In this document: positions 42,009 through 49,746 of the stretch, piece by piece
Numbering within the stretch: the stretch's first letter is position 1
Layout of the letters: every line of letters starts with the position of its first letter
Origin: JAJDOD01 sp039024895
Lineage (GTDB): Bacteria; Pseudomonadota; Alphaproteobacteria; Rhodobacterales; Rhodobacteraceae
Reading direction: 5' to 3'
Length of the DNA stretch: 64,000 bases
NCBI GenBank assembly: GCA_039024895.1
Contig: JBCCPJ010000008.1
Span: forward strand, 73,402-137,401
Notes under the pieces: generated by a model
What the model saw: the letters and a program-made list of their open reading frames with translations, nothing else
What the model was told of the DNA's origin: nothing
The model's database searches: none
Made by a program: the position numbers and the translations under genes

Positions 42009-43934
42009 TTGAATAACGCACGCAATATCGCCTTCTGGGTTGTGCTTTTTCTGTTGATCTTGGCACTGTTCAACCTGATTTCCGGCGGCCAAACGAGTAT
42101 GGCCACGTCCAGCGTCAGCTATTCCGACTTCGTAGATCGGGTTGAAGGCGGTGATGTGACAAGCGCTACCCTCGATGGCGAAAAGGTCATCTTCCGCGGG
42201 GGCGATGGCCGGGATTACGTGACAATTCAGCCGGAAGGCGCCGACACGACCGATCTTTTGGTGCAAAACGATGTGGATTTTGCTGCCAAACCGCAGGAAC
42301 AATCGGGCTTTGTCACGGTGCTGATGACGTTCCTGCCCTTCCTTTTGCTGATTGGCGTTTGGATTTACTTCATGAACCGCATGCAGGGTGGCGGTCGCGG
42401 AGGTGCCATGGGTTTTGGCAAGAGCCGGGCGAAACTCCTGACGGAAAAACATGGCCGCGTGACATTTGACGACGTCGCTGGGATCGATGAGGCGAAGGAG
42501 GAACTTGAGGAAATTGTTGAGTTCCTGCGAAACCCTCAGAAGTTCTCACGTCTCGGCGGCAAAATTCCAAAGGGCGCGCTTCTGGTTGGCCCGCCGGGCA
42601 CCGGTAAGACACTCTTGGCCCGGGCGATTGCGGGCGAGGCGGGCGTGCCGTTCTTCACCATCTCAGGCTCGGACTTTGTGGAAATGTTCGTCGGCGTGGG
42701 CGCGAGCCGCGTCCGCGACATGTTCGAACAAGCCAAGAAAAATGCGCCTTGCATTGTTTTCATTGACGAAATTGATGCCGTTGGTCGGTCGCGGGGCGTT
42801 GGCTATGGCGGCGGCAATGACGAGCGGGAACAGACGCTGAACCAGTTGCTGGTTGAGATGGACGGGTTCGAAGCAAACGAGGGCATCATTATCGTGGCGG
42901 CGACGAACCGTCCCGATGTGCTCGATCCGGCACTGCTTCGCCCCGGCCGGTTCGACCGCCAGGTGCAAGTGCCGAACCCCGATATCAAGGGACGCGAGAA
43001 AATTCTTGGGGTGCATGCCCGGAAGGTGCCCCTTGGCCCGGATGTGGACCTGCGGATCATTGCACGCGGCACGCCTGGGTTCTCCGGTGCGGATTTGGCA
43101 AATCTCGTGAACGAAGCGGCCCTTATGGCTGCCCGCGTCGGCCGTCGTTTCGTGACGATGGAAGACTTCGAGAACGCGAAAGACAAGGTCATGATGGGCT
43201 CCGAGCGGCGCTCCATGGTGATGACCGAAGATGAGAAAAAGCTGACCGCCTATCACGAAGCCGGCCATGCGGTGGTTGGTCTGAACGTGCCTCAGCACGA
43301 TCCAATTCACAAAGCCACGATCATTCCGCGGGGGCGTGCCCTTGGGTTGGTGCTGTCGTTGCCAGAGCGAGATCAGTTGAGTGTGAGCCTCACGAAGTAT
43401 AAATCCAAAATCGCCATGGCGATGGGCGGCCGAGTGGCGGAAGAGCTCGTGTTCGGGCCTGAAAACGTCACATCCGGCGCGGCATCGGATATCCAACAGG
43501 TGACGCGGATCGCGCGGGCGATGGTCACGCAGTTCGGATATGCCGAAGAGCTTGGGTTTATCGACTACGCCAATGAACAGCAGTCCCATCTCGGTGCCTA
43601 TTCCGGTGGCAAAGAGCACTCTGAAGAAATGCAGAAGCGGATCGACCAAAAGGTTAAGGAAATCGTGGACGAAGGCTACGAGCGCGCGAAAGCGATCTTG
43701 ACCGAGAAAAGCGAGGACCTTGAACGACTGGCGCAAGGGCTTTTGGAGTACGAAACTCTTACGGGCAGCGAAATCACCAAGGTGATTGCCGGTGAGCCGC
43801 TGAACCGTGGTGACGATGACGAAGACGACAAGCCCGACACAGGCGGCACCGCATCGGTCACAGCGATCCCTAAAACCAAGCCCCGAAAAAAGCCGGGCGC
43901 AGGGGACGGCGGTTTGGAGCCAGAGCCAACCTAA
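42009..43934 (+). CDS. ftsH: ATP-dependent zinc metalloprotease FtsH
   Basis: The 641-residue protein has two membrane helices (about 7-24 and 100-120), an AAA+ domain with Walker A G-P-P-G-T-G-K-T (194-201), Walker B (I-V-F-I-D-E-I-D), the F-V-G-V-G pore loop and the SRH region, then the zinc motif H416-E-A-G-H420. It degrades misplaced membrane proteins and regulators. Translation begins at TTG (42009) with AAAGGAG about 9 bases upstream. An intrinsic terminator follows. Confidence 0.96.
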   Translation: MNNARNIAFWVVLFLLILALFNLISGGQTSMATSSVSYSDFVDRVEGGDVTSATLDGEKVIFRGGDGRDYVTIQPEGADTTDLLVQNDVDFAAKPQEQSGFVTVLMTFLPFLLLIGVWIYFMNRMQGGGRGGAMGFGKSRAKLLTEKHGRVTFDDVAGIDEAKEELEEIVEFLRNPQKFSRLGGKIPKGALLVGPPGTGKTLLARAIAGEAGVPFFTISGSDFVEMFVGVGASRVRDMFEQAKKNAPCIVFIDEIDAVGRSRGVGYGGGNDEREQTLNQLLVEMDGFEANEGIIIVAATNRPDVLDPALLRPGRFDRQVQVPNPDIKGREKILGVHARKVPLGPDVDLRIIARGTPGFSGADLANLVNEAALMAARVGRRFVTMEDFENAKDKVMMGSERRSMVMTEDEKKLTAYHEAGHAVVGLNVPQHDPIHKATIIPRGRALGLVLSLPERDQLSVSLTKYKSKIAMAMGGRVAEELVFGPENVTSGAASDIQQVTRIARAMVTQFGYAEELGFIDYANEQQSHLGAYSGGKEHSEEMQKRIDQKVKEIVDEGYERAKAILTEKSEDLERLAQGLLEYETLTGSEITKVIAGEPLNRGDDDEDDKPDTGGTASVTAIPKTKPRKKPGAGDGGLEPEPT

Positions 43935-43946
43935 AGAAAATAGAAT

Positions 43947-43970
43947 CCCGCCAGTCCGGCGGGGTTTTTG
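43947..43970 (+). terminator. intrinsic terminator after ftsH
   Basis: CCCGCC-AGTCC-GGCGGG is followed by GTTTTTGG, a normal Rho-independent terminator 12 bases after the ftsH stop. It also lies just downstream of the convergent zinc-finger gene. Confidence 0.8.
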
Positions 43971-43973
43971 GTT

Positions 43974-44204
43974 TCAGATCATCATGCCTTCGCCAGCACA
44001 GGTGGAACATCTGCGTGTCTTGTTCCCAAAGCAAGCCGAGCAACGTGTATATTCCGGTCCGGTCAAGGGGTTGCGGCTCGTCACGATCCGCCCGCTCCCA
44101 CCGCAGGAAGGGCAGGTCGCGCGTCCCGACCCATGGCACCGGTGACACCGTCGTTTCACCGCGTTGGATTTCGGGCCGCGGTACTTTCTTTCGTACTCAA
44201 TCAA
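43974..44204 (-). CDS. orphan DnaJ-type zinc finger protein
   Basis: The 76-residue protein consists of four CxxC pairs: C-H-R-C-H-G-S-G, C-P-S-C-G-G-S-G, C-S-A-C-F-G and C-S-T-C-A-G-E-G, the pattern of the DnaJ cysteine-rich domain, without any J-domain. It may be a small chaperone-like or redox protein. A TTG start at 44204 has GAGGAG 8 bases upstream; the frame is open to a GTG at 44234 with no ribosome site. It is convergent with ftsH. Confidence 0.68.
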   Translation of the reverse strand: MIEYERKYRGPKSNAVKRRCHRCHGSGRATCPSCGGSGRIVTSRNPLTGPEYTRCSACFGNKTRRCSTCAGEGMMI

Positions 44205-44234
44205 GTTAGCCACTCCTCGTCTCATACGCACCAC

Positions 44235-44565
44235 GGGGATGAGTATCGATCAGAGTTTGACAAAAGATGGGCACATCTTGGGCCGAAACTTGGCACAAAT
44301 CTTGACCGTACGTGCAGATCAGTAAGCCTTTACGAAAATTTATCATTGTCTGCCGCGAACGTTCCCTGCGCTGCTTGTTCGTCAAGAAGTGGCGCTTGTA
44401 TCTGAAATGCTCACCCCGAAAGGGGTTTCCGTTTCGCGACATGACCCGGACCACCACCGGGGAGGAGACTGAGCAACGCCCCCGTGGCGGGCCCGTCACA
44501 TCCTTTAGACACGAACTCGGGGCCACCTTGGCCTTGTTCCCGCCGCTCCCATTGGGCTGACGGGC
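44235..44565. other. gene-free region between zinc-finger and GFA genes
   Basis: About 330 bases contain no convincing coding frame. It holds a small GNRA-loop hairpin ACCCC-GAAA-GGGGT (44413-44426) and, on the minus strand, a CTCCTCCCC sequence (complement of 44459-44467). The latter resembles the anti-Shine-Dalgarno motif of Rhodobacter CcsR small RNAs. No promoter or terminator could be confirmed. Confidence 0.35.
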
Positions 44566-44976
44566 TCAACCGGCGTTTGACGTCAGGTCTGGGTCATCCC
44601 CGTCCGCGCGAGGGAGACCATCGGCAATTTCATAATAGTCGCCCTTATCCGCGCAAAAGATATGCCCGGCGAGTTTCAAGCCGGTCGGTTCCTCCAGCGT
44701 TCCCGCGAAGATCGAGATATCTGCGCCCGGCCCATCCCAGAACAAGTTCGAACCACAGACACCGCAAAAGCCGCGCCGCGCCGTTTCAGAGGAACGATAC
44801 CAGGTAATCTGTCCAGACGTGGTGAGATCTGTGCGCAGTGCAGAAGTTGCTGCCACGTGATGCCCGCTGGTCTTACGGCATTGCTGGCAATGGCAAGCGA
44901 TCACCGGGCGCAGGGGTCCCGTGACCCGATAGGTTACCGCGCCGCAAAGGCACGATCCTTCAACCACCCCGCTCAT
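44566..44976 (-). CDS. GFA family (glutathione-dependent formaldehyde-activating-like) protein
   Basis: The 136-residue protein has the zinc-binding cysteine pattern of the family: C-L-C-G-A-V-T-Y (near residue 9), C-H-C-Q-Q-C-R-K-T-S-G (near 29) and C-G-V-C-G-S-N-L-F-W (near 71). Relatives include Gfa, which speeds formation of S-hydroxymethylglutathione, but many family members have unknown roles. It lies downstream of aroA on the same strand, with a partial repeat between them. Confidence 0.88.
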   Translation of the reverse strand: MSGVVEGSCLCGAVTYRVTGPLRPVIACHCQQCRKTSGHHVAATSALRTDLTTSGQITWYRSSETARRGFCGVCGSNLFWDGPGADISIFAGTLEEPTGLKLAGHIFCADKGDYYEIADGLPRADGDDPDLTSNAG

Positions 44977-45003
44977 ACCGAGAATTCCATAGCCTACCCC
45001 CTG

Positions 45004-45027
45004 ACTTCTTCTGTCAAAAAATACTCA
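45004..45027. repeat. partial copy of the intergenic repeat (CTTCTTCTGTC-AAAAATACTC type)
   Basis: CTTCTTCTGTCAAAAAATACTC matches the tail of the larger repeats (copies at 15190 and 24762) and almost exactly the short copy at 48351. It lies just downstream of aroA and upstream of the GFA gene. Confidence 0.5.
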
Positions 45028-45085
45028 AAGACGGCCGGTGCCACAAAAGCAAATGCCGGAAAAGCGCGACAGCCCAAGAAACCTT

Positions 45086-46426
45086 TCAACGAAAGGACGC
45101 GCCAAGGCCTTCCATCAAAGCCCGAAATACCGGGAAGCTGGTGGCAACAGGTCTGGCATCATCTACCGTTACGCCGTTTTCCGATCCCATGCCAAGGCAA
45201 AGAAAACTCATGGCAATCCGATGGTCGAGCCGCGCGGCTGCAACGGTGCCCCCCGCAACACCACCGGGGCCGCGACCCTTAACCGACCACCAATCCTCGC
45301 CCTCTTCGACCTCGAGCCCGTTCGCGCGCAGTCCGACGGCCATGGCATCGATGCGGTCGCTCTCTTTGACGCGGAGTTCCTTGACGCCGTGCATCTGCGT
45401 TGTCCCCTCGGCGAAACCCGCGACGACCGACAAAATGGGGTACTCGTCTATCATCGAGGCGGCCCGCTCCAGCGGCACGTCGATCCCTGTCATATCGGGC
45501 GAAAAACGCGCCCGCAGATCGGCCACCGGTTCGCCGCTCTCGTCGCGCATAGTCTCATAGGTCAGATCGGCCCCCATATCGCGCAGGGTTTGAAATAGTC
45601 CTGCGCGGGTCGGGTTCAGGCCGATATTCGGCACCAGCACGTCAGAGCCTTCGACGATGAGGGCAGCACAGACAGGAAACGCTGCGGAGGAGGGGTCGCG
45701 CGGCACGTCGATGCTTTGGGGGATCAGTTCGGGTTGTCCGGTGAGAGTTATCACCCGGCCGTCACCGGTTTCTTCGATCTCAACCGTTGCGCCGAACCCC
45801 CGCAACATGCGTTCTGTATGGTCGCGGGTTGCTTCCGCCTCCGTCACGACCGTTAGGCCGGGGGCGTTAAGGCCCGCCAATAGCACGGCGGACTTTACCT
45901 GCGCCGAGGGTACCGGCAAGTTGTAACGCACGGGGAGGGGGTCTGAGGCTCCAATCATCGTGAGCGGCAACCGGCCTTTTGCGCGCCCATAGGACGCGGC
46001 ACCAAAAAGCGCGAGCGGATTGGTGATCCGTGCCATGGGGCGAGATCGAAGCGAGGCATCGCCCGTAAACGTCGCGGCAATCGGTGTCGTTGCCATGGCC
46101 CCCATAATGAGACGAACACCGGTGCCCGCATTACCGCAATCGATCACATCCTCGGGCTCGCCGAAACCGCCCGTGCCAACACCGTGGATGATCCATTCTC
46201 CATCCCCCTGGCGCGTCACTTCTGCGCCGAAAGCGCGCATGGCCTCGGCTGTCGCGAGCACGTCTTCACCCTCAAGAAGGCCGCGGACGCGCGTCTCCCC
46301 AACGGACAAAGCGCCTAGGATCAGCGATCGGTGCGAGATGGATTTGTCCCCCGGCACCTCTGCCACACCCCTCAGGGGTGCCGATTTTGCGGCTGTCAAC
46401 GGTTGTGCTGGACCCTGCCCGGACAT
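45086..46426 (-). CDS. aroA: 3-phosphoshikimate 1-carboxyvinyltransferase (EPSP synthase)
   Basis: The 446-residue protein has the EPSP synthase N-terminal motif V-P-G-D-K-S-I-S-H-R (near residue 27), G-N-A-G-T-G-V-R-L-I near residue 100, S-A-Q-V-K-S-A and the C-terminal R-V-K-E-S-D-R-I. It makes EPSP in aromatic amino acid synthesis. The sequence L-G-N-A-G-T pattern is class II-like (G-N-A-G-T-G), as common in alphaproteobacteria. AGGGAGAG precedes the ATG at 46426; the frame is open another 21 codons upstream. Confidence 0.95.
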   Translation of the reverse strand: MSGQGPAQPLTAAKSAPLRGVAEVPGDKSISHRSLILGALSVGETRVRGLLEGEDVLATAEAMRAFGAEVTRQGDGEWIIHGVGTGGFGEPEDVIDCGNAGTGVRLIMGAMATTPIAATFTGDASLRSRPMARITNPLALFGAASYGRAKGRLPLTMIGASDPLPVRYNLPVPSAQVKSAVLLAGLNAPGLTVVTEAEATRDHTERMLRGFGATVEIEETGDGRVITLTGQPELIPQSIDVPRDPSSAAFPVCAALIVEGSDVLVPNIGLNPTRAGLFQTLRDMGADLTYETMRDESGEPVADLRARFSPDMTGIDVPLERAASMIDEYPILSVVAGFAEGTTQMHGVKELRVKESDRIDAMAVGLRANGLEVEEGEDWWSVKGRGPGGVAGGTVAAARLDHRIAMSFLCLGMGSENGVTVDDARPVATSFPVFRALMEGLGASFR

Positions 46427-46489
46427 TTTGCGCTCTCCCTCACTTGCCGCTCCTGTTAGCGCAGGACAAGACTGGGATCCATGGGGCAA

Positions 46490-47197
46490 TCAGCGGCGTC
46501 GAAAAGTCAGGTAGCAGGGCTTCCTGCCCTCCCGCAGGGCCTTTTGCTCGTAGCGCGTGGACAACCAATCTGCCCAGGGATCGCGCCAATCTGATGGTCG
46601 TTCGGCCTCCCACAGGAACCCCGTTTTCGGAACCTCTTCCAACGCTTGACACACGTAGTCGGGAATATCGGTTGCGAGGCGAAATTGAGCGCCGGGCTTC
46701 AAGGCGCGGTGCAAGGGCGCCAAATGCTCCTGCGTGACAAAGCGCCGCCGGTGATGGCGCGCTTTTGGCCAGGGGTCGGGGTACAGGAGAAACGCTTTGG
46801 AGAGGCATTCCTGCGGCAACACATCCATCAGATCGCGCGCATCGCCCGCATGGACCCGCACATTGGTGGCGCGCGAGTGGTGCAGCTTGCCCAGCAACGT
46901 CGCGACGCCGTTTATATAGGGTTCGACGCCGATGATCCCGACATCGGGGTTGGTCTCCGCCTGATGAACAAGGTGTTCGCCGGACCCAAAACCCACCTCA
47001 AGCCAAACCGGGCGCCCGTCAAAAAGCCCATCCAGATCGAGCGCTTCACGAGAAGGGTTTTCGTCCCAATCAACGGGTCCAGGGGACAACGCCTCCAGGT
47101 CCGCGAGATATCGCCGCTGCGCCGGTTTCAACGCCTTGCCCCGTAAACGGCCATAAAAGTTGCGTCGTGGCTTCTGGGGATGGGGGTCGGCACACAT
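46490..47197 (-). CDS. trmB: tRNA (guanine(46)-N7)-methyltransferase TrmB
   Basis: The 235-residue protein has the SAM-binding region V-G-F-G-S-G-E-H-L (near residue 67) and the family signature Y-P-D-P-W-P-K-A-R-H-H-R-R-R (near residue 140). It makes m7G46 in tRNA. The ATG at 47197 with GAAGGGA about 7 bases before it is preferred over 47233. The coding region ends 63 bases upstream of aroA, so they are likely one transcript. Confidence 0.94.
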   Translation of the reverse strand: MCADPHPQKPRRNFYGRLRGKALKPAQRRYLADLEALSPGPVDWDENPSREALDLDGLFDGRPVWLEVGFGSGEHLVHQAETNPDVGIIGVEPYINGVATLLGKLHHSRATNVRVHAGDARDLMDVLPQECLSKAFLLYPDPWPKARHHRRRFVTQEHLAPLHRALKPGAQFRLATDIPDYVCQALEEVPKTGFLWEAERPSDWRDPWADWLSTRYEQKALREGRKPCYLTFRRR

Positions 47198-47272
47198 GGC
47201 GGGTCCCTTCGCAGGCCCTCGGTGCGACGTCAAGTCTTGCCAAAGGGCCCCTGACCAACCTAAGAACGAAGC

Positions 47273-47932
47273 ATGAACTCCGTGGATTTCTCATTTTGTG
47301 ATGTGACGCTGACAGCGCGGGCTTCCGGGGCGTTGTTTTTGGCGTCGGATCAGGTGCTGGTGGTGTCCGATCTCCACCTCGGCAAGTCCGAACGCATCGC
47401 CCGGCGCGGCGGGGCCTTGCTGCCGCCCTACGACACGGTCGAGACATTGAACCGGCTCACCGCAGATATCGAAGCGACGCGGCCCAAGACGGTGATTTGC
47501 CTCGGGGATAGTTTCGATGATCTCGCTGCTGCCGAGATGTTGGCGGAGGACCACCTCGATACGCTGCATCGCCTGCAAGCCGGGCGGCGATGGGTCTGGA
47601 TCGAGGGCAATCACGATCCGGGGCCAGTGGATATCGGGGGGGATCATCTTCGGGAGATGACGCTCGGTCCGCTGATCTTCCGTCACATGGCGGAACGCGA
47701 CAGCGCGGCGGGTGAAATCTCGGGGCACTACCATCCGAAAGCCAAGGTCAGGCATATGTCTCGCCCGTGCTTCATCTGCGATGGTCAACGGCTGATGCTG
47801 CCTGCCTACGGCTGTTACACCGGCGGTCTTGACTGGACGACACCGGTTCTGCGTGCGCTATTTGCACCGCGCGCAGTGGCCTATCTAACCGGCCGTCAGG
47901 TTCTGGCCGTCCCGGTCCCCCAGGCGGCATGA
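47273..47932 (+). CDS. pdeM: ligase-associated DNA damage response endonuclease PdeM
   Basis: The 219-residue metallophosphoesterase has V-S-D-L-H-L-G-K (metal-binding D-x-H near residue 32), G-D-S-F-D-D (near 83), G-N-H-D-P and G-H-Y-H-P near 145, the full calcineurin-like set. PdeM usually sits with an Lhr-type helicase, DNA ligase and an exonuclease in a DNA repair cluster; none of those partners is in this window. It diverges from trmB and overlaps the next gene by four bases (ATGA). Confidence 0.9.
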   Translation: MNSVDFSFCDVTLTARASGALFLASDQVLVVSDLHLGKSERIARRGGALLPPYDTVETLNRLTADIEATRPKTVICLGDSFDDLAAAEMLAEDHLDTLHRLQAGRRWVWIEGNHDPGPVDIGGDHLREMTLGPLIFRHMAERDSAAGEISGHYHPKAKVRHMSRPCFICDGQRLMLPAYGCYTGGLDWTTPVLRALFAPRAVAYLTGRQVLAVPVPQAA

Positions 47933-48348
47933 GCCTATCGGAAGAAATATGCAGCAAGGTCCGGGTGTCCTTTGCGCGGCAAGGACTGATGGAAACCTTC
48001 GGCGCAGAGCTTTTGTCGATCGAGGTTGGTGCGGTTGTGCTGCGGGCACCGGTGAGCGCCGTAGTGTCACAGCAACACGGCGCGGCCCATGCGGGCCTCA
48101 CCTTTGCGCTCGGGGACAGTGCCGCGGGCTATGCCGCGTTGACGCAGATCCCTGGCGACGCCGATGTGATGACCGCGGAGATGAAGATCAACCTTTTGCG
48201 CCCTGCTTTGGGGGATTATCTGATCGCAGAAGGGGCAGTGATTAAAGCGGGACGGCGGCTTGTTGTTGTGAAGGCCGATGTCTTCGCCGAAGCCGGAGCA
48301 ACCCGGACCCATGTTGCGTTGCTGCAAGGTACCATGGTGCCTGCTTAA
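47929..48348 (+). CDS. PaaI family hotdog thioesterase
   Basis: The 139-residue protein has the hotdog fold with Q-Q-H-G-A-A-H-A-G-L-T-F-A-L-G-D-S-A-A-G-Y (around residue 44), the helix and catalytic-Asp region of PaaI thioesterases. It probably hydrolyses an aromatic or medium-chain acyl-CoA. It overlaps pdeM by ATGA, so both are coupled, though no functional link is known. Confidence 0.88.
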   Translation: MSLSEEICSKVRVSFARQGLMETFGAELLSIEVGAVVLRAPVSAVVSQQHGAAHAGLTFALGDSAAGYAALTQIPGDADVMTAEMKINLLRPALGDYLIAEGAVIKAGRRLVVVKADVFAEAGATRTHVALLQGTMVPA

Positions 48349-48350
48349 CG

Positions 48351-48373
48351 GCTTCTTCTGTCCAAAAATACTC
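48351..48373. repeat. partial copy of the intergenic repeat
   Basis: GCTTCTTCTGTCCAAAAATACTC directly follows the PaaI-thioesterase stop codon. It shares the CTGTCCAAAAATAC core with the copy at 15190 and differs by one base from the copy at 45004. Confidence 0.5.
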
Positions 48374-48427
48374 TTCCACGTTTGGTATTTCGCGCGGTTT
48401 CCAGTCTTTGCGCCCGCGAAACAAAAA

Positions 48428-48456
48428 GGGCGGCCATTGGGGTCAAATGGCCGCCC
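48428..48456 (-). terminator. intrinsic terminator for minus-strand genes
   Basis: GGGCGGCCATT (48428-48438) and AATGGCCGCCC (48446-48456) form a perfect 11-bp stem. Read on the minus strand it ends in TTTTTGT, so it terminates the small lipoprotein transcript. It may also stop the converging forward transcript weakly. Confidence 0.85.
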
Positions 48457-48482
48457 GGTACTCGTTAAGAAAGCCGCAGGCT

Positions 48483-48593
48483 TCAGTAGGAAGCGGAGCT
48501 GTACCCGCTGTCCGACGTGCTGGCGTAGAGCCCGCCGTTGTCACAGGCGGTCAAAGCGAAGAGGCCGAGGAGAAGAACAAATACACGTGTCAT
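48483..48593 (-). CDS. very small lipoprotein (36 residues)
   Basis: The frame encodes M-T-R-V-F-V-L-L-L-G-L-F-A-L-T-A-C-D followed by an 18-residue Ser/Tyr/Gly-rich tail ending S-A-S-Y. The signal peptide with lipobox L-T-A-C is complete, and GTGAGG lies about 10 bases before the ATG. It begins 10 bases after the stop of the preceding gene and is followed by a terminator 26 bases after its own stop, so it is a plausible last gene of a two-gene operon. Function unknown. Confidence 0.65.
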   Translation of the reverse strand: MTRVFVLLLGLFALTACDNGGLYASTSDSGYSSASY

Positions 48594-48603
48594 ATCACTG
48601 GCC

Positions 48604-48978
48604 TCACTTCCGAACCGCATCCCAGACGCCACCGACCCCGTCGCCGGTGACATCACCCTTGGCCGCGTCGCCTGCCCAGTAGTAAAGCGGCTGGCCGTTG
48701 AGCGTCCATTGGCGGGAGCCGTCCTTGCGGTCGATGATGCCAAGCGCGCCGTCGGCTTTGGCTGAGGAGGCTGCCGTGAATGGAGGCCAAGCTGACGCGC
48801 AATCGTTGTAGCAGTTGGAGACGTCTTTCTTGTCGTTCCGGAACGTGTAAAGCGTCAGGCCGTTCTTGGACGAGGTGACGACGGTGCCAATCTCGGATTT
48901 CGCGGTGGAGAGGGGCGCGGCTATTGCTGTGGTTCCGACAAGCGCGAGGGCTGCTGCGGCGAGGAAGATACGGGTCAT
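48604..48978 (-). CDS. COG4315-type secreted protein with lipoprotein_15 repeats
   Basis: The 124-residue protein has a signal peptide (cleavage near I-A-A-P, residue 22) and the repeat pattern L-T-L-Y-T-F-R-N-D near residue 41 and Q-P-L-Y-Y-W-A-G-D near 96 (the Y-x-(F/W/Y)-x-x-D motif). Cysteines at C-Y-N-D-C-A may bind metal or form a disulfide. Genes of this family often neighbour ECF sigma factor operons, as here. Function is not known. Confidence 0.82.
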   Translation of the reverse strand: MTRIFLAAAALALVGTTAIAAPLSTAKSEIGTVVTSSKNGLTLYTFRNDKKDVSNCYNDCASAWPPFTAASSAKADGALGIIDRKDGSRQWTLNGQPLYYWAGDAAKGDVTGDGVGGVWDAVRK

Positions 48979-49086
48979 GGGTGAGGTCCTTTCTGATCTC
49001 AGGGTTTAAACTCGGAAACAATCGGCTTCCTTGCCCTCCCTTACGCCTCGGCTCTCGTGATTATTCTCGCGTGTTCAAATTTTTTC

Positions 49087-49114
49087 GGAATTTTTTCGCC
49101 GACCCGTGCGTAAC
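49087..49114 (+). promoter_or_regulatory. candidate ECF-type promoter before the sigma factor gene
   Basis: GGAATT and CGTAAC are separated by 16 bases, matching the GGAA / CGT layout used by many ECF sigma factors. It lies about 30 bases before the ATG at 49144, which would fit autoregulation. It is a weak prediction by eye. Confidence 0.35.
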
Positions 49115-49143
49115 CCATATGAAACAGCATAAGGGCGCGACTG

Positions 49144-49746
49144 ATGACCGCCATGACGATGACCGCTTTTGAGATGCCTGCCCCTTGCATCGCGCCCTGC
49201 CGCGTTGCACGAATTGTAGGTGTAGCTTCCCATGAGCGCGATGTGGCCGCAGAAATGAAATCAGACCTGATTGCGATGCTGCCGCGCCTCCGGCGGTTTG
49301 CGCGTTCGCTCACGCGTTCGGCGACAGAAGCGGATGATCTTGTGCAGGAGGCGTGCCTGCGCGCCCTTTCGCGGTCCGACCAATGGGACCCGACGCAGCC
49401 GCTCGACCGCTGGGTGTTCCGGATCACGCGCAACCTCTGGATTAGCGAGATTCGCAAGCGAGGGGTGCGCATGGGCGAGGGGCAGGTGCCAGCCGAGGAA
49501 ACCAGCGAACTTGTCTCGCCTGTTACCGGCGAACACAGCGTTGCCGCCACTGAACTGCAGGCGCAGATTGCGGCCTTGCCTGCGGAATTGTCTTCGGTGC
49601 TTCTGGCCGTTTCTGTCGAAGGTTATAGTTATGCGGAAGCGGCGGAGTTATTGGATGTGCCAATTGGCACGGTAATGAGTCGTGTGCATCGGGCGCGTAA
49701 AACGCTCGCGGCAAAGCTCTCCGACAGCGGAGGATATGATAAGTGA
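49144..49746 (+). CDS. ECF-type RNA polymerase sigma factor
   Basis: The 200-residue protein has a sigma-70 region 2 (L-P-R-L-R-R-F-A-R-S-L-T then E-A-D-D-L-V-Q-E-A-C near residue 62) and region 4 (L-P-A-E-L-S-S-V-L-L-A-V-S-V-E-G-Y-S-Y-A-E-A-A-E near 145-165). It should guide RNA polymerase to stress promoters. The first 37 residues look unlike sigma factors; an ATG at 49255 would give the typical length of 163, so the start is uncertain. It overlaps the anti-sigma gene (GTGA). Confidence 0.9.
   Translation: MTAMTMTAFEMPAPCIAPCRVARIVGVASHERDVAAEMKSDLIAMLPRLRRFARSLTRSATEADDLVQEACLRALSRSDQWDPTQPLDRWVFRITRNLWISEIRKRGVRMGEGQVPAEETSELVSPVTGEHSVAATELQAQIAALPAELSSVLLAVSVEGYSYAEAAELLDVPIGTVMSRVHRARKTLAAKLSDSGGYDK

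Noticed and set aside
44312..44560. 82-codon forward frame in the gene-free stretch before the GFA gene
   Set aside because: No ribosome site, no domain and an unusual composition; overlapping frames on the other strand are equally poor.
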